From GCA-002700125 sp964434385 (GTDB lineage: Bacteria; Chloroflexota; Dehalococcoidia; Lucifugimonadales; Lucifugimonadaceae): a DNA stretch of 64,000 nt. The stretch's first letter is position 1; every line of letters starts with the position of its first letter. The stretch is from positions 1 to 64,000 of the forward strand of contig CAYSUW010000004.1 in NCBI GenBank assembly GCA_964434385.1, in the 5' to 3' direction. Below the pieces are notes generated by a model, which was not told the origin of the DNA, made no database searches, and was given only the letters and a program-made list of their open reading frames with translations. The translations under genes and the position numbers were made by a program. Below, piece after piece: positions 7,071 through 15,834 of this stretch.

Positions 7071-8120
7071 TTAAGGAAGTGCCCCTACTTTCCTTAACAA
7101 TTCTTGAGTATTTTCTAAATCTCCTAAATCTGAAATATCTATTTGAGGAGTATTTAAGGTCTCTAAATCAGGCAAAAGTCTAGATTTATTTACTCCTTTT
7201 ACTAAAGGATATTCATAAGTCTGATTTGCAAAATAACCTTGAGTTGCAGGGGAAAGCATAAACTTTAAAAATGCCTCTGCAGCATCTTTATTATCCGAAA
7301 CATCTAGAATTCCTGCACCCGCAACTAAAACTATTGAACCAGGCCCACCGCCTGGTAAGAAATAATTTCTAGCTGCAAATGTTTCCCCCTCTTCTGCCAT
7401 AAATCTATGTAGATAATAGTGATTTACAAATCCTACTTCTACTTCTCCAGCAGCTGTTGCAGCTACTGTAGGTGTATTCTTAGCATATACTTTAGGATTA
7501 TTAGACATAATTCCTTCTAACCACTGCTCTGTCTTATCCTCCCCCCATATAACTCTCATTCCAGTAATCATTGCTTGAAAAGATCCATTAGTTGGAGCCC
7601 ATCCAATTTTGTCTTTCCATTTGGGATCCACAAAATCATATATATTATCTGGTAACTGAGTAGTTGGATCCTTAATAGCTTCATTATTATATACAACCAC
7701 TCTACCTCTACCTGAAATACCTACCCATTTATCATCAGGAGAATTAGCCCAACTCGGACCTAATGAAATAATTTCTTCAGACAATGAAGATAAGATTGCA
7801 TTTACTGAACCAAGTCCTCCTGGATCTTGAGCAAAATAGATATCAGCAGGAGATTTTGATCCTTCCTCAAGCAGGGTTGCTGCTAAAGCTCCCGTCTTTC
7901 CATATTTTACTTCAACAGGAATCCCAGTAGCTTCAGAAAATTGCTGAATTACTGGCCCTATTAGTGATTCTCCTCTACCCGAATAAATCACCAAAGTATC
8001 ATATGTTTTTTCTACTTGAACTTCTTTTTCTACTACTACTTCTATAATTTCAATTTCAGAAGAACATGAAACACATAGAAAGATCATTAAGTTCAATAGA
8101 ACGAAATTTAGTTTTTTCAA
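7071..8120 (-). CDS. fbpA: Fe(3+) ABC transporter substrate-binding lipoprotein
   Basis: A 349-aa periplasmic-type binding protein of the FbpA/FutA group. Residues 1-19 form a lipoprotein signal ending in Val-Ser-Cys19, so the mature protein should be membrane-anchored. The fold opens with LVIYSGRGE (first ligand tyrosine region) and has a YTGKTG-like segment near residue 75 and the tandem tyrosines of NHYYLHRF near 232, the usual Fe(3+)-phenolate ligands. The start is TTG at 8120 with AGGAG 6 nt upstream; it gives a normal Lys-Lys signal. A spacer rich in Glu/Val (22-38) follows the lipid anchor. First gene of the operon, with its own promoter and a probable operator upstream. Confidence 0.88.
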   Translation of the reverse strand: MKKLNFVLLNLMIFLCVSCSSEIEIIEVVVEKEVQVEKTYDTLVIYSGRGESLIGPVIQQFSEATGIPVEVKYGKTGALAATLLEEGSKSPADIYFAQDPGGLGSVNAILSSLSEEIISLGPSWANSPDDKWVGISGRGRVVVYNNEAIKDPTTQLPDNIYDFVDPKWKDKIGWAPTNGSFQAMITGMRVIWGEDKTEQWLEGIMSNNPKVYAKNTPTVAATAAGEVEVGFVNHYYLHRFMAEEGETFAARNYFLPGGGPGSIVLVAGAGILDVSDNKDAAEAFLKFMLSPATQGYFANQTYEYPLVKGVNKSRLLPDLETLNTPQIDISDLGDLENTQELLRKVGALP

Positions 8121-8143
8121 TTTTTACTCCTATGTTTCTATAT

Positions 8144-8210
8144 ATTGTTGACTATTTTAATCAACAAAAAATAATATCAAAAATAATTCTATAGTCAAAT
8201 AGTCAACAAT
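8144..8210 (-). promoter_or_regulatory. Promoter and paired operator of the iron-transporter operon
   Basis: On the minus strand, AGTCAA/TTGACT (8193-8198) as -35 and TATTAT (8171-8176) as -10 are separated by 16 bp. ATTGTTGACTATTT (8144-8157) and its exact reverse complement (8197-8210) bracket this promoter, with centres 53 bp apart, close to five helical turns. A further TCAACAA lies at 8161-8167. The arrangement suggests a repressor binding on both sides of the promoter, perhaps iron-responsive. The regulator is not known. Confidence 0.5.
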
Positions 8211-8286
8211 ACTAATGGCACTTATCTTTTCATCTGTTCGTCTGATAACCTAGAAAAATAAAAATATCCTTTGAAATTAAACATAG

Positions 8287-9156
8287 TTGAAAAAAATCTT
8301 AAGTATCATATTAATAATTACAATTGGAGGGTTTTTAATCACCCTAATAGTTCAAGATATACTTGAATCTCAAGCTAAAAATAATTTATTAATTAACAAA
8401 ACTAATCCTCAGGTCAATTTAAAAATAAGTCCTACATCACCCCCAATCCCTACTTCTGTCCCAACAAGTACTCCTATTCCAACTCCAATTCCAACTTCCA
8501 CTCCTGAACCTCCTAGTATAGGAGGGAAAGCTATGGCTTTCATATCTAGTACTTATGGCATAAATCCAAGTGATTTAAAATTATTTAAGTATGAGAAGAA
8601 AAAATGGCCATCATATGCAATGGGTTGCCCAGAGCCAGGAAAGTATTATGCACAAGCAGAAACTTCAGGATGGGTTCTACATTTCATAGAAAGAAATAAT
8701 ACAGAATACCTAATTCATACTAATGAGGAAGGTACTAATATAATAGAATGCAATAAAAATATTTCAGAGAAAACAATAAATATAGTAGAAAAATTAAAAT
8801 TATCTACTACAAAAGAAATTATATTACGCAGATTAAGGGAAGAAGAGTATTTTGAAATGGCTATTATTAAGGAAGAAGATGAAATAACAACTATAATTCA
8901 GTACCTTGACATAGATTTGGTAGCTTCAATAAATCAAGATGTGTGTGTGTTTCTACTTGAGTTAGAATTTATTACAAAAAATACATCTAAAGAATTAAAA
9001 ATTATCTGTAGTGACGGAAAAAATTTTATGAAAATAGAAGATAACAACCCAGAAAAAGAAATCTTTGAAATACCAATCGAGCTTGTAAATCATTTAGGAA
9101 AATATGCAGCCCAAGTACCATTTCCTGGAATCCCAGAAAAACCAAAAACAGATTAA
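8287..9156 (+). CDS. Membrane-anchored surface protein with Pro/Thr linker, function unknown
   Basis: A 289-aa protein starting with TTG. Residues 4-24 form one hydrophobic anchor helix. Residues about 45-78 are a Pro/Thr/Ser stalk made of repeated PTP/PTS units, as in many Chloroflexi exported proteins. Then comes a domain (about 82-160) with a Trp-Pro then MGCPEPGKYYAQ motif and a following Gly-Trp-Val strand; I associate this Cys-Pro-Glu-Pro-Gly pattern with uncharacterised extracellular proteins of Chloroflexi. A second, charged beta-rich domain (about 170-280) carries two cysteines. No enzyme motif is visible. It is divergent from the iron importer and 61 bp before rel. Confidence 0.75.
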   Translation: MKKILSIILIITIGGFLITLIVQDILESQAKNNLLINKTNPQVNLKISPTSPPIPTSVPTSTPIPTPIPTSTPEPPSIGGKAMAFISSTYGINPSDLKLFKYEKKKWPSYAMGCPEPGKYYAQAETSGWVLHFIERNNTEYLIHTNEEGTNIIECNKNISEKTINIVEKLKLSTTKEIILRRLREEEYFEMAIIKEEDEITTIIQYLDIDLVASINQDVCVFLLELEFITKNTSKELKIICSDGKNFMKIEDNNPEKEIFEIPIELVNHLGKYAAQVPFPGIPEKPKTD

Positions 9157-9217
9157 TAATCTTTACAATACTTGATTTGATTTTGAATATTGGAGAAAAT
9201 TCTTAAATAGGATATAT

Positions 9218-11365
9218 ATGGAAACCAATTTACTAATAAAACAACTTAAAGCATACATGTCAAAATCAAAACTAGATTTTGTGAAAGAAGCATTATTGTT
9301 TGCACAAAAAAATCACCAAAATCAGTTTAGAAAATCAGGAGATCCATTCATAGATCATCCTGTTTCCACAGCTCTATACTTAGCCAATATGAGAATGGAT
9401 AGTACCACTATTGCCTCAGCTCTTCTACATGACGTAATAGAAGATTGCGGAGTAACAAAAGAAGAAATAAATGAAAAATTCGGATTACATGTAGCTAATT
9501 TAGTAGATGGAGTGACTAAGCTAAAGATTAATAATCCTAAGGCAAAAAATAGCAATGGAAACATCCAAGTAATAGACACTGAGCAAATAAGAGCAGCTAA
9601 CTTAAGAAAAATATTAACAGCTATGTCAGATGATGTAAGAGTAATTTTAATTAAGCTAGCAGATCGTTTACATAACATGCTAACTCTAGAAGCACTAAAG
9701 AAAGAAAATCAAGTAAAAATAGCTCAAGAAACTTTGGATATTTATGCTCCTTTAGCACATAGATTAGGAATTTGGGATATGAAATGGAGACTTGAAGATC
9801 AATCATTCAAATACCTAATGCCTGAAAAATACAAAATGATATCAAGGCTTATATCAAGAAAAAGAGTACAGAGAGAATCCTATGTAAATAAAGCAATTAA
9901 AGAAATTCAAGCAGAAATAGTGAAATCCCAAATTACAGGTAATATCTATGGAAGGCCTAAGCATCTTTATAGTATTTACAAAAAGATAGAAAGATATTCA
10001 AGTCAAGGCAAGCAATTTGATGAGATATATGATCTAATCGCTATAAGAATCATTGTTAAAACAGTACCTGAGTGTTACTCAACATTAGGAATTATTCACA
10101 ATTTATGGAAACCTATTCCAGGAGAATTCGATGACTACATCGCTAATCCCAAAGATAGCATGTATCAATCTCTCCACACTACAGTGATGTGTTATGAAGG
10201 ATATCCAGTAGAGATACAAATAAGAACTGAAGAAATGCATTTAACAGCAGAAGAAGGGATAGCTGCCCATTGGGCATATAAAGAAGAAGATAATGACACG
10301 ATAGGTCATCAGTACAAATCTAAAATGAATTGGTTCAATCAACTGCTAGATGACCAAAGAGATGTGGATGAAGATATAGACTATATAAATTCTATTAAAA
10401 AAGATGTTCTTGGAGATCAAGTATTTATATATACCCCTAAAGGAGAAATTAAAACTCTCCCTGTAGCAGCCACACCATTAGATTTTGCATATGAAGTACA
10501 TACTGAACTGGGCCATGATTGCGTGTCTGCTTTAATAAATGGAAAAACAGTATCTTTAGAAACATCTTTAAAAAATGGAGATACTGTAGAAATAAGAAAA
10601 TCAAGAAACCCTCGTGGGCCAAGGCTTGATTGGTTAAATCCAGATTTACAATTTGTAACTACTAGTAAAGCAAAATTGAAAATTAGACAATGGTTTCGAA
10701 AACAAGAAAGAGAATCTAATATTTCTAGAGGTAATGAAATAATAAAAAAAGAATCCTACAAATTAGGAATAAAAATTAATGAAAAAGAAGTAGCTCTTTT
10801 GCCAGGTTTTGAAAACATCTCAGACTTAGCTGAACAACTTGGCGCTGGTGAAACCACTATCTCACAATTAGCTAGATTTCTAGAAAAAGAATTATTAAAA
10901 ACATCTTCAAAAGTCAATGGAGAAATCTTACAACCTGAAGTAATAGTAATGGGCCTAAATAATCTTCCAAATAAAATTTCTAAATGTTGTAATCCAGTTT
11001 TTGATCAAGAAATTCAAGGTTACTTAACTAGAAAAAACACAGTCTCTATACATGTATCAAATTGCAGTTATTTAAGATATTCTGTAGAGCCTGAAAGAAT
11101 AGTAAATGTTGTATGGGGAACAAATAATCAAAAATTACAAGTAAAGATACAAGTAGATGCGGATGATCGAATTGGTCTTTTAAGGGATATAACTTCTGTA
11201 GTATCTGGTGAAAATATTAATATTGATTTCCTAAAATCTACTGATTTTGGAAAAACTACAAAGATAGATATTACAGTATATACTAGTGGAATTGAACAAC
11301 TAAGTAGAATATACTCTAGGATCGAAGCAATTCCAGGAGTAAGAGAAATATATAGATTAAATTAG
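9218..11365 (+). CDS. rel: Bifunctional (p)ppGpp synthetase/hydrolase (RelA/SpoT homologue)
   Basis: A full-length 715-aa Rsh protein controlling the stringent response. The HD hydrolase domain (about 25-180) has the LLHDVIED metal-binding motif and intact RLHNML segment. The synthetase domain (about 235-350) has YDLIAIRI and GEFDDYIANPKDSMYQSLHT. The TGS domain (about 395-460) and a C-terminal ACT domain (about 640-715) follow. Both catalytic centres look active, as expected when a genome has a single Rsh. AGGA lies 5 nt before the ATG. It is 13 bp from rpsT. Confidence 0.95.
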   Translation: METNLLIKQLKAYMSKSKLDFVKEALLFAQKNHQNQFRKSGDPFIDHPVSTALYLANMRMDSTTIASALLHDVIEDCGVTKEEINEKFGLHVANLVDGVTKLKINNPKAKNSNGNIQVIDTEQIRAANLRKILTAMSDDVRVILIKLADRLHNMLTLEALKKENQVKIAQETLDIYAPLAHRLGIWDMKWRLEDQSFKYLMPEKYKMISRLISRKRVQRESYVNKAIKEIQAEIVKSQITGNIYGRPKHLYSIYKKIERYSSQGKQFDEIYDLIAIRIIVKTVPECYSTLGIIHNLWKPIPGEFDDYIANPKDSMYQSLHTTVMCYEGYPVEIQIRTEEMHLTAEEGIAAHWAYKEEDNDTIGHQYKSKMNWFNQLLDDQRDVDEDIDYINSIKKDVLGDQVFIYTPKGEIKTLPVAATPLDFAYEVHTELGHDCVSALINGKTVSLETSLKNGDTVEIRKSRNPRGPRLDWLNPDLQFVTTSKAKLKIRQWFRKQERESNISRGNEIIKKESYKLGIKINEKEVALLPGFENISDLAEQLGAGETTISQLARFLEKELLKTSSKVNGEILQPEVIVMGLNNLPNKISKCCNPVFDQEIQGYLTRKNTVSIHVSNCSYLRYSVEPERIVNVVWGTNNQKLQVKIQVDADDRIGLLRDITSVVSGENINIDFLKSTDFGKTTKIDITVYTSGIEQLSRIYSRIEAIPGVREIYRLN

Positions 11366-11378
11366 AAAATGGTGATTT

Positions 11379-11639
11379 ATGCCAAGTAAACAAACTCAAA
11401 GAAAACAAATAAAAAACAGAGAATACAATAAAACAATATCATCAAAAGCAAAAAATGCTATTAGAGATGCTAAAAAAGCTATTTCTGAAGATCCATCTTC
11501 AGAAAGCACTTTATTAAGTGTAAAAAAAGCTATTCAGTCTTTAGACAAAGCTACTCAAAAAGGTGTTATCCACAAAAACAATTCAGGAAGAAAAAAATCA
11601 CGCCTTATGACTATTCTCAACGAATCATTGAAGAAATAA
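11379..11639 (+). CDS. rpsT: Ribosomal protein S20
   Basis: An 86-aa, highly basic helical protein of the usual S20 length, which binds the 5' domain of 16S rRNA in the small subunit. It starts MPSKQTQRKQIKNREYNK and keeps the KGVIHKNNSGRKKSRLM signature near residues 63-79. It lies 13 bp after rel, so the stringent-response enzyme and this ribosomal protein are probably co-transcribed. No strong terminator follows before the lexA promoter. Confidence 0.95.
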   Translation: MPSKQTQRKQIKNREYNKTISSKAKNAIRDAKKAISEDPSSESTLLSVKKAIQSLDKATQKGVIHKNNSGRKKSRLMTILNESLKK

Positions 11640-11659
11640 TTTTATCTGACACCTTTAGA

Positions 11660-11695
11660 TTGACTAGTAATCTTCTGTTTGCTAATTTAAATTAG
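11660..11695 (+). promoter_or_regulatory. lexA promoter with overlapping palindrome (candidate SOS box)
   Basis: TTGACT (11660-11665) and TAATTT (11683-11688) are separated by 17 bp and make a good -35/-10 pair. The perfect 14-bp palindrome CTAATTTAAATTAG (11682-11695) covers the -10 and ends 21 bp before the lexA ATG. A palindrome on the -10 of lexA is where an autoregulatory LexA operator is expected. It does not resemble the GAACN4GTTC box of Gram-positive bacteria or the CTGTN8ACAG box of enterobacteria. Confidence 0.45.
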
Positions 11696-11716
11696 AATTA
11701 AAAAATTATCATCAAA

Positions 11717-12352
11717 ATGTTATCAGAAAAACAGGAAAATATTCTTGATTTCATCAATAGGTTCATTGCTGAAGAAGGTTACCCCCCTACAATTAGAGAA
11801 ATCCAAAAATCTTGCAATATAAGTTCAACATCGGTTGTATCTTATAACATTAATTCTCTCAAGGATAAAGGTTACTTAGATCGTAAAATTGGAAAATCCA
11901 GAGGAATAGTAAATAATCACTTCAATAAAGAACAAATTATCAATATTCCAATAGTAGCTAAGATTGCAGCTGGAGAACCTTTAGAAATACCAGACCCAAT
12001 AACCACTTATCCAGAAGAAATAGAAATCCCACTTGGTTGGTTCCCCAAAAACAAAAATATCTTTGCTCTTGAAGTGAGCGGAGATTCTATGACAGGTGAT
12101 ATGATCAGTGATGGAGATGTAATAGTTGTAGAAAAAATTAAAGATTTTAATGAAATACCACCAAATCAGATAAATGTTATTACAATGAAAGATGAATATT
12201 CTTGTACATTAAAAAGAATTAGATTTAATAGAGATAAGGATGAAGTCACTTTAATTCCTAGTAATCCTTCTTATGATCCTATTACGACTAAAGCTTCAAA
12301 TATTATAATCCAATGTAAAGTTTTAGGATTACTAAGATCATTCAATACTTAA
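11717..12352 (+). CDS. lexA: LexA repressor (SOS regulator)
   Basis: A 211-aa self-cleaving repressor. The winged-helix DNA-binding domain (1-65) has the PPTIREIQ and SSTSVVSYNINSLKDKGYL recognition segment. The cleavage site is Ala85-Gly86 in KIAAGEP, and the serine-lysine dyad is Ser124 (SGDSM) and Lys166 (TLKRI), so RecA-stimulated autocleavage should work. The recognition helix differs from the E. coli and Bacillus types, in keeping with a different operator. No Shine-Dalgarno is obvious. The candidate operator lies just upstream. Confidence 0.95.
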   Translation: MLSEKQENILDFINRFIAEEGYPPTIREIQKSCNISSTSVVSYNINSLKDKGYLDRKIGKSRGIVNNHFNKEQIINIPIVAKIAAGEPLEIPDPITTYPEEIEIPLGWFPKNKNIFALEVSGDSMTGDMISDGDVIVVEKIKDFNEIPPNQINVITMKDEYSCTLKRIRFNRDKDEVTLIPSNPSYDPITTKASNIIIQCKVLGLLRSFNT

Positions 12353-12429
12353 TAATACTTGAAGAATTCAACTTATTTTGAAAAACTTAATATTAATATG
12401 TTCAATCACTTAAATAGAGGCAATAATTT

Positions 12430-12618
12430 ATGAATTTTTTAAAGGGAATGGGATGGCCAGAAATTTTATTAATCCTTGTAGTTGTAATGATTATATTTGG
12501 TATAGGAAGGCTTCCTGAAGTAGGATCAGGGCTAGGCAAAGGAATAAGACAATTCAAAAAAGCTTTAGCAGGAAAAGAAGAAAAAAAAGAAGAAACACCT
12601 CCAGAAGAAAAAAAATAA
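12430..12618 (+). CDS. tatA: Twin-arginine translocase subunit TatA
   Basis: A 62-aa TatA/E protein: a short N-terminal membrane helix (about 7-25), the FGIGRLPEVGSGLGKGIRQFKKAL hinge and amphipathic helix in two halves (residues 24-46), and a Lys/Glu-rich tail with a final PPEEKK. It forms the protein-conducting oligomer of the Tat pathway for folded proteins. AGAGG lies about 9 nt before the ATG. It faces tatC with one nucleotide between their stop codons, so tatA and tatBC are separate transcription units. Confidence 0.92.
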   Translation: MNFLKGMGWPEILLILVVVMIIFGIGRLPEVGSGLGKGIRQFKKALAGKEEKKEETPPEEKK

Positions 12619-12619
12619 C

Positions 12620-13423
12620 TTATCTTCTACTGGATAAACGAGATACCCAATATCCAACTTCATATAAGATAATTATAGGCAACGCTACTAATGTTTGATT
12701 TATAGGATCAAAAGTTGGCGTTATAAATGCTCCTAATACAAAAGAGATTACTATAAACCACTTTCTAAACCGTGCAAATTTCTCTATTGGAACAATTTTT
12801 AACTTGGACAGTAAAAATACGACTGTTGGAACTTGAAATACAATCCCCATCCAGAACATCAAACTTATTACTAACTGAATGTAAGATCCGATTCTTATTA
12901 ATGGAACAGCCAAATCACCCCCAAAAAGCACTAAAAATCTTATTGCAGGAGGAACAAGAACGAAATATCCAAATACGGCTCCCAGATAAAAAGAAAAAAT
13001 CATCAAAGGGAAGAAAATATAAATATATATTTTTTCCTTTTCTCTCAATCCAGGAATTATGAAAATCATAATTTGATATGTAATAAAAGGTATAGATAAA
13101 ACCACTCCACTAAGAATAGAAACCCTCATTACAACTGACCAAAATTCAGTAATATTTGTAAATACTGGTTGCCCTCCAGTAAATTCATTAATTCCTATAG
13201 ATTGATTCAAGAGAATTTTTATGATCCAACGATGAAAGATAAATCCCAATATAGAAAAAAGGGAAAGTAATGAAACAGAAAATATAACTCTTTTTCGAAG
13301 TTCTACAAAATGTTCTCTAAAAGATAAATTTTTAATATCTTTATCTTTTTTAGGGGTTGATTTTGAATGTTTTTCTATATCTGTACTAATTATCCTGTCC
13401 TTCTTTATTATCATTTTTTTCAT
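12620..13423 (-). CDS. tatC: Twin-arginine translocase subunit TatC
   Basis: A 267-aa polytopic membrane protein with six predicted helices and the TatC landmark SFREHFVELRKRV near residues 34-46, which binds the twin-arginine signal, plus the conserved first periplasmic loop and the PTFDPINQTLVALPII segment near the C-terminus. A charged 30-residue N-terminal extension precedes the core. The start overlaps the end of tatB by 38 nt; a Met at 13414 would reduce this to 29 nt. It acts with TatB as the signal receptor. Confidence 0.93.
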   Translation of the reverse strand: MKKMIIKKDRIISTDIEKHSKSTPKKDKDIKNLSFREHFVELRKRVIFSVSLLSLFSILGFIFHRWIIKILLNQSIGINEFTGGQPVFTNITEFWSVVMRVSILSGVVLSIPFITYQIMIFIIPGLREKEKIYIYIFFPLMIFSFYLGAVFGYFVLVPPAIRFLVLFGGDLAVPLIRIGSYIQLVISLMFWMGIVFQVPTVVFLLSKLKIVPIEKFARFRKWFIVISFVLGAFITPTFDPINQTLVALPIIILYEVGYWVSRLSSRR

Positions 13424-13634
13424 CAGACAATGATTCTTTTAAGTTGATTTGATCTTTAATATTTTGAGCAGATTCGTCAATGATAGAAGTAAGTTCTTCT
13501 TTTTCTTCTCTAATTTTCTTCACAAATTTAGCAAATTTTTTTGAAAATTCACTCATTTTTTCTGGTCCTAATATCAAAAAAGCAACCAAAAATATAACAA
13601 GAATCTCAAAAGCTCCTATTCCTAAAATATTCAC
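13386..13634 (-). CDS. tatB: TatB-like subunit of the twin-arginine translocase
   Basis: An 82-aa protein with one N-terminal membrane helix starting after an IGAFE segment, the LGPEKMSEFSKK hinge and a long charged amphipathic helix. The Glu near the start of the helix, the Gly-Pro hinge and the longer acidic tail fit TatB better than TatA. It is directly upstream of, and overlaps, tatC, the usual tatBC order. Distinguishing TatB from a second TatA by sequence alone is not absolute. Confidence 0.82.
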   Translation of the reverse strand: MNILGIGAFEILVIFLVAFLILGPEKMSEFSKKFAKFVKKIREEKEELTSIIDESAQNIKDQINLKESLSDEKNDNKEGQDN

Positions 13635-13652
13635 AAATAATACCTCTTATTA

Positions 13653-14870
13653 TTAATTAATTTTTTCAATAACCCCTAATACTTCTATGTGCTTAGTATG
13701 AGGAAACATATCGACTGGTTGGACCAATTTTAATGTATAGTCATTTGAACATATAATTTCAGAATCTCTAATAAAAGATTCAAGGTCACATGATATCATT
13801 AATATTTTATTAGGTTTGATTAATAACAGAGAATCCAAAACATCTTTATTACATCCAGACCTTGGAGGATCCAAAATTACTATGTCTGGGGAAGAATTCA
13901 AAGTATTTAAAGATTCTTCAGATGAACCTCTTATAAACCTCACATTATTTAAGTGTCGTGAATTAAACTTAGCATCTTCAATTGCTGAATCAGAAATCTC
14001 AATTCCAACAACTTCTTTAACAAAAGGTGCTAATAGAATTGAAAAAACTCCAACTCCACAATATGCATCTAAAACAGTTTCCGATCCATTTAGATCTAGA
14101 TGAACTGATAATAATTCTGATAATTTTTCTGCTTGAGCAGTATTCACCTGGAAAAAAGATGGTGATCCTATCCTAAATGGTTGCCCTAGGAACATTTCTG
14201 TGATTTTATCTTGACCTGATTTTATTTCTGGTAAAATATTCTGAAAATTAGGTTGCATTAAAACATAACCTGAATTCGAACCTACTCTTATAGATAATTG
14301 AGACATACCTTTTAATTTACCTTGAATGAAATTAATCAAATGATTTATCTTATGATCCATAAGCAAACATTTGTTAATTTTTATAATTTTCCTTGTAAAT
14401 TTATTAACAAAACCAATATTGCCTCTAAATGGTGGTTTTTTTGCTACAGTCAACCTAGCGTGATTTCTGTAATGAAATAATTTATCACTCCCAATGGTAT
14501 CCAATATTTTTACCTGTTCAAATTTCTGGCTTTTTGCTAGTTGATCATTAACAATTTTTGTTTTTAATTTTAATTGAAATTCATACTTCAAATGTTGCAA
14601 CTGACAACCACTACATGCCAAATAATAATCACATGGAGGCTCAATCCTATTTGAAGAACTTTTTAAGATTTCTGATACATTTGCTACTGAAAAATCTGGA
14701 AATTCTCTAACAATTTCAGCTAATACTATTTCGCCTGGGATTGCACCTAAAACTTTGAATTTTTTACTTTCTAACTCAGCATGACAAGATCCATCTGAAT
14801 TAAAATTCAAGATTTCCAACTGAATTTTTTCTTTACCTTTCTTCCAGTCTTTTATTTTGTTAGTCATCAT
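13653..14870 (-). CDS. 23S rRNA/tRNA m5U methyltransferase, RumA/TrmA family
   Basis: A 405-aa SAM-dependent RNA uracil-C5 methyltransferase. An N-terminal TRAM domain (about residues 12-65) is followed by a four-cysteine iron-sulfur motif (Cys-x5-Cys-x2-Cys in CDYYLACSGC plus a later KCLLMD Cys), typical of RlmD/RlmCD. The methyltransferase core has DAYCGVGVFS, ILDPPRSG and the catalytic MISCD cysteine. I start it at the Met at 14870; the reading to 14945 adds a hydrophobic, unrelated leader and leaves a single base between it and lipA. The exact uridine target (747, 1939 or tRNA 54) cannot be told apart here. Confidence 0.87.
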   Translation of the reverse strand: MMTNKIKDWKKGKEKIQLEILNFNSDGSCHAELESKKFKVLGAIPGEIVLAEIVREFPDFSVANVSEILKSSSNRIEPPCDYYLACSGCQLQHLKYEFQLKLKTKIVNDQLAKSQKFEQVKILDTIGSDKLFHYRNHARLTVAKKPPFRGNIGFVNKFTRKIIKINKCLLMDHKINHLINFIQGKLKGMSQLSIRVGSNSGYVLMQPNFQNILPEIKSGQDKITEMFLGQPFRIGSPSFFQVNTAQAEKLSELLSVHLDLNGSETVLDAYCGVGVFSILLAPFVKEVVGIEISDSAIEDAKFNSRHLNNVRFIRGSSEESLNTLNSSPDIVILDPPRSGCNKDVLDSLLLIKPNKILMISCDLESFIRDSEIICSNDYTLKLVQPVDMFPHTKHIEVLGVIEKIN

Positions 14871-14946
14871 ATTGTAGTAGGATAGATATAATAATATATT
14901 AAATATATTATTTAAAAGCATTATTATAGAAAATTCTATATTCAAT

Positions 14947-15825
14947 ATGGTTCAAGTAAAACGAAAACTACCTGAATGGTTTAAAGTATCAGCTCCTACA
15001 AGCAATAATTTTTACGAATTAAAAAATCGTTTAAAAAAAGCTAATTTAAACACAGTCTGTGAGGAAGCTGCATGCCCAAATATAGGTGAGTGCTGGGATA
15101 AGAAAACTGCAACTTTTATGATTCTAGGAGACATATGCACTAGGGCTTGTTCTTACTGTAATGTAAAAACAGGTAGACCTACAGAATTAGATATATTTGA
15201 ACCTTCTAGAGTTGCTAATACAGTTCTTCAACTCGGCCTTAAGTATGCGGTAGTCACTTCGGTTGACAGGGATGATCTTGCTGATGGTGGAGCCAAAGTA
15301 TTTTCTATGACCATTAGCCAAATTAAAAAAATCAACCCTTCTTGTAAAGTAGAAGTATTAATTCCAGATTTCAATGGTGATTTACAATCATTAAAAACAA
15401 TTCTATTTTCTAAGCCCTCGGTTCTAAATCATAACATCGAAACTGTACCTAGAATTTTCAAAAAAGTCAGGCCGAAAGGAAATTATCTTCAATCTTTAGA
15501 ACTGCTTAATAGATCTAAGGAAATACGACCAGAAATACCTACAAAATCTGGAATGATGGTAGGTCTTGGAGAATCAAGAAAAGAAATAAAGAAAACAATG
15601 GAAGATTTAAGATCTGTTAAATGTGATCTCCTTACAGTAGGACAATATCTAAGACCCACAAAAAAACATCATCCAATTATAAGATTTTACTCCCCAGCTG
15701 AATTTGATGAAATCAGAAAAGATGGAATTAACATGGGATTTAAACATGTAGCAGCGGGGCCATTAGTAAGAAGCTCATATCATGCTGATGAACAACATAA
15801 TGCTGCAACAGAAATCACTTATTAG
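14947..15825 (+). CDS. lipA: Lipoyl synthase
   Basis: A 292-aa radical SAM enzyme inserting two sulfurs into octanoyl-protein to form lipoate for 2-oxoacid dehydrogenases and the glycine cleavage system. The auxiliary cluster cysteines Cys38, Cys43 and Cys49 lie in CEEAACPNIGEC, and the radical-SAM cysteines Cys64, Cys68 and Cys71 in CTRACSYC. The C-terminal RSSYHADE supplies the serine ligand of the auxiliary cluster. Length and motifs are normal. No lipB neighbour is present. It is divergent from the RNA methyltransferase and 9 bp before rsmI. Confidence 0.95.
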   Translation: MVQVKRKLPEWFKVSAPTSNNFYELKNRLKKANLNTVCEEAACPNIGECWDKKTATFMILGDICTRACSYCNVKTGRPTELDIFEPSRVANTVLQLGLKYAVVTSVDRDDLADGGAKVFSMTISQIKKINPSCKVEVLIPDFNGDLQSLKTILFSKPSVLNHNIETVPRIFKKVRPKGNYLQSLELLNRSKEIRPEIPTKSGMMVGLGESRKEIKKTMEDLRSVKCDLLTVGQYLRPTKKHHPIIRFYSPAEFDEIRKDGINMGFKHVAAGPLVRSSYHADEQHNAATEITY

Positions 15826-15834
15826 ACTTTTTCA

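Noticed and set aside
12772..13062. 96-aa plus-strand ORF opposite tatC
   Set aside because: Antisense to well-conserved TatC helices; no independent support.
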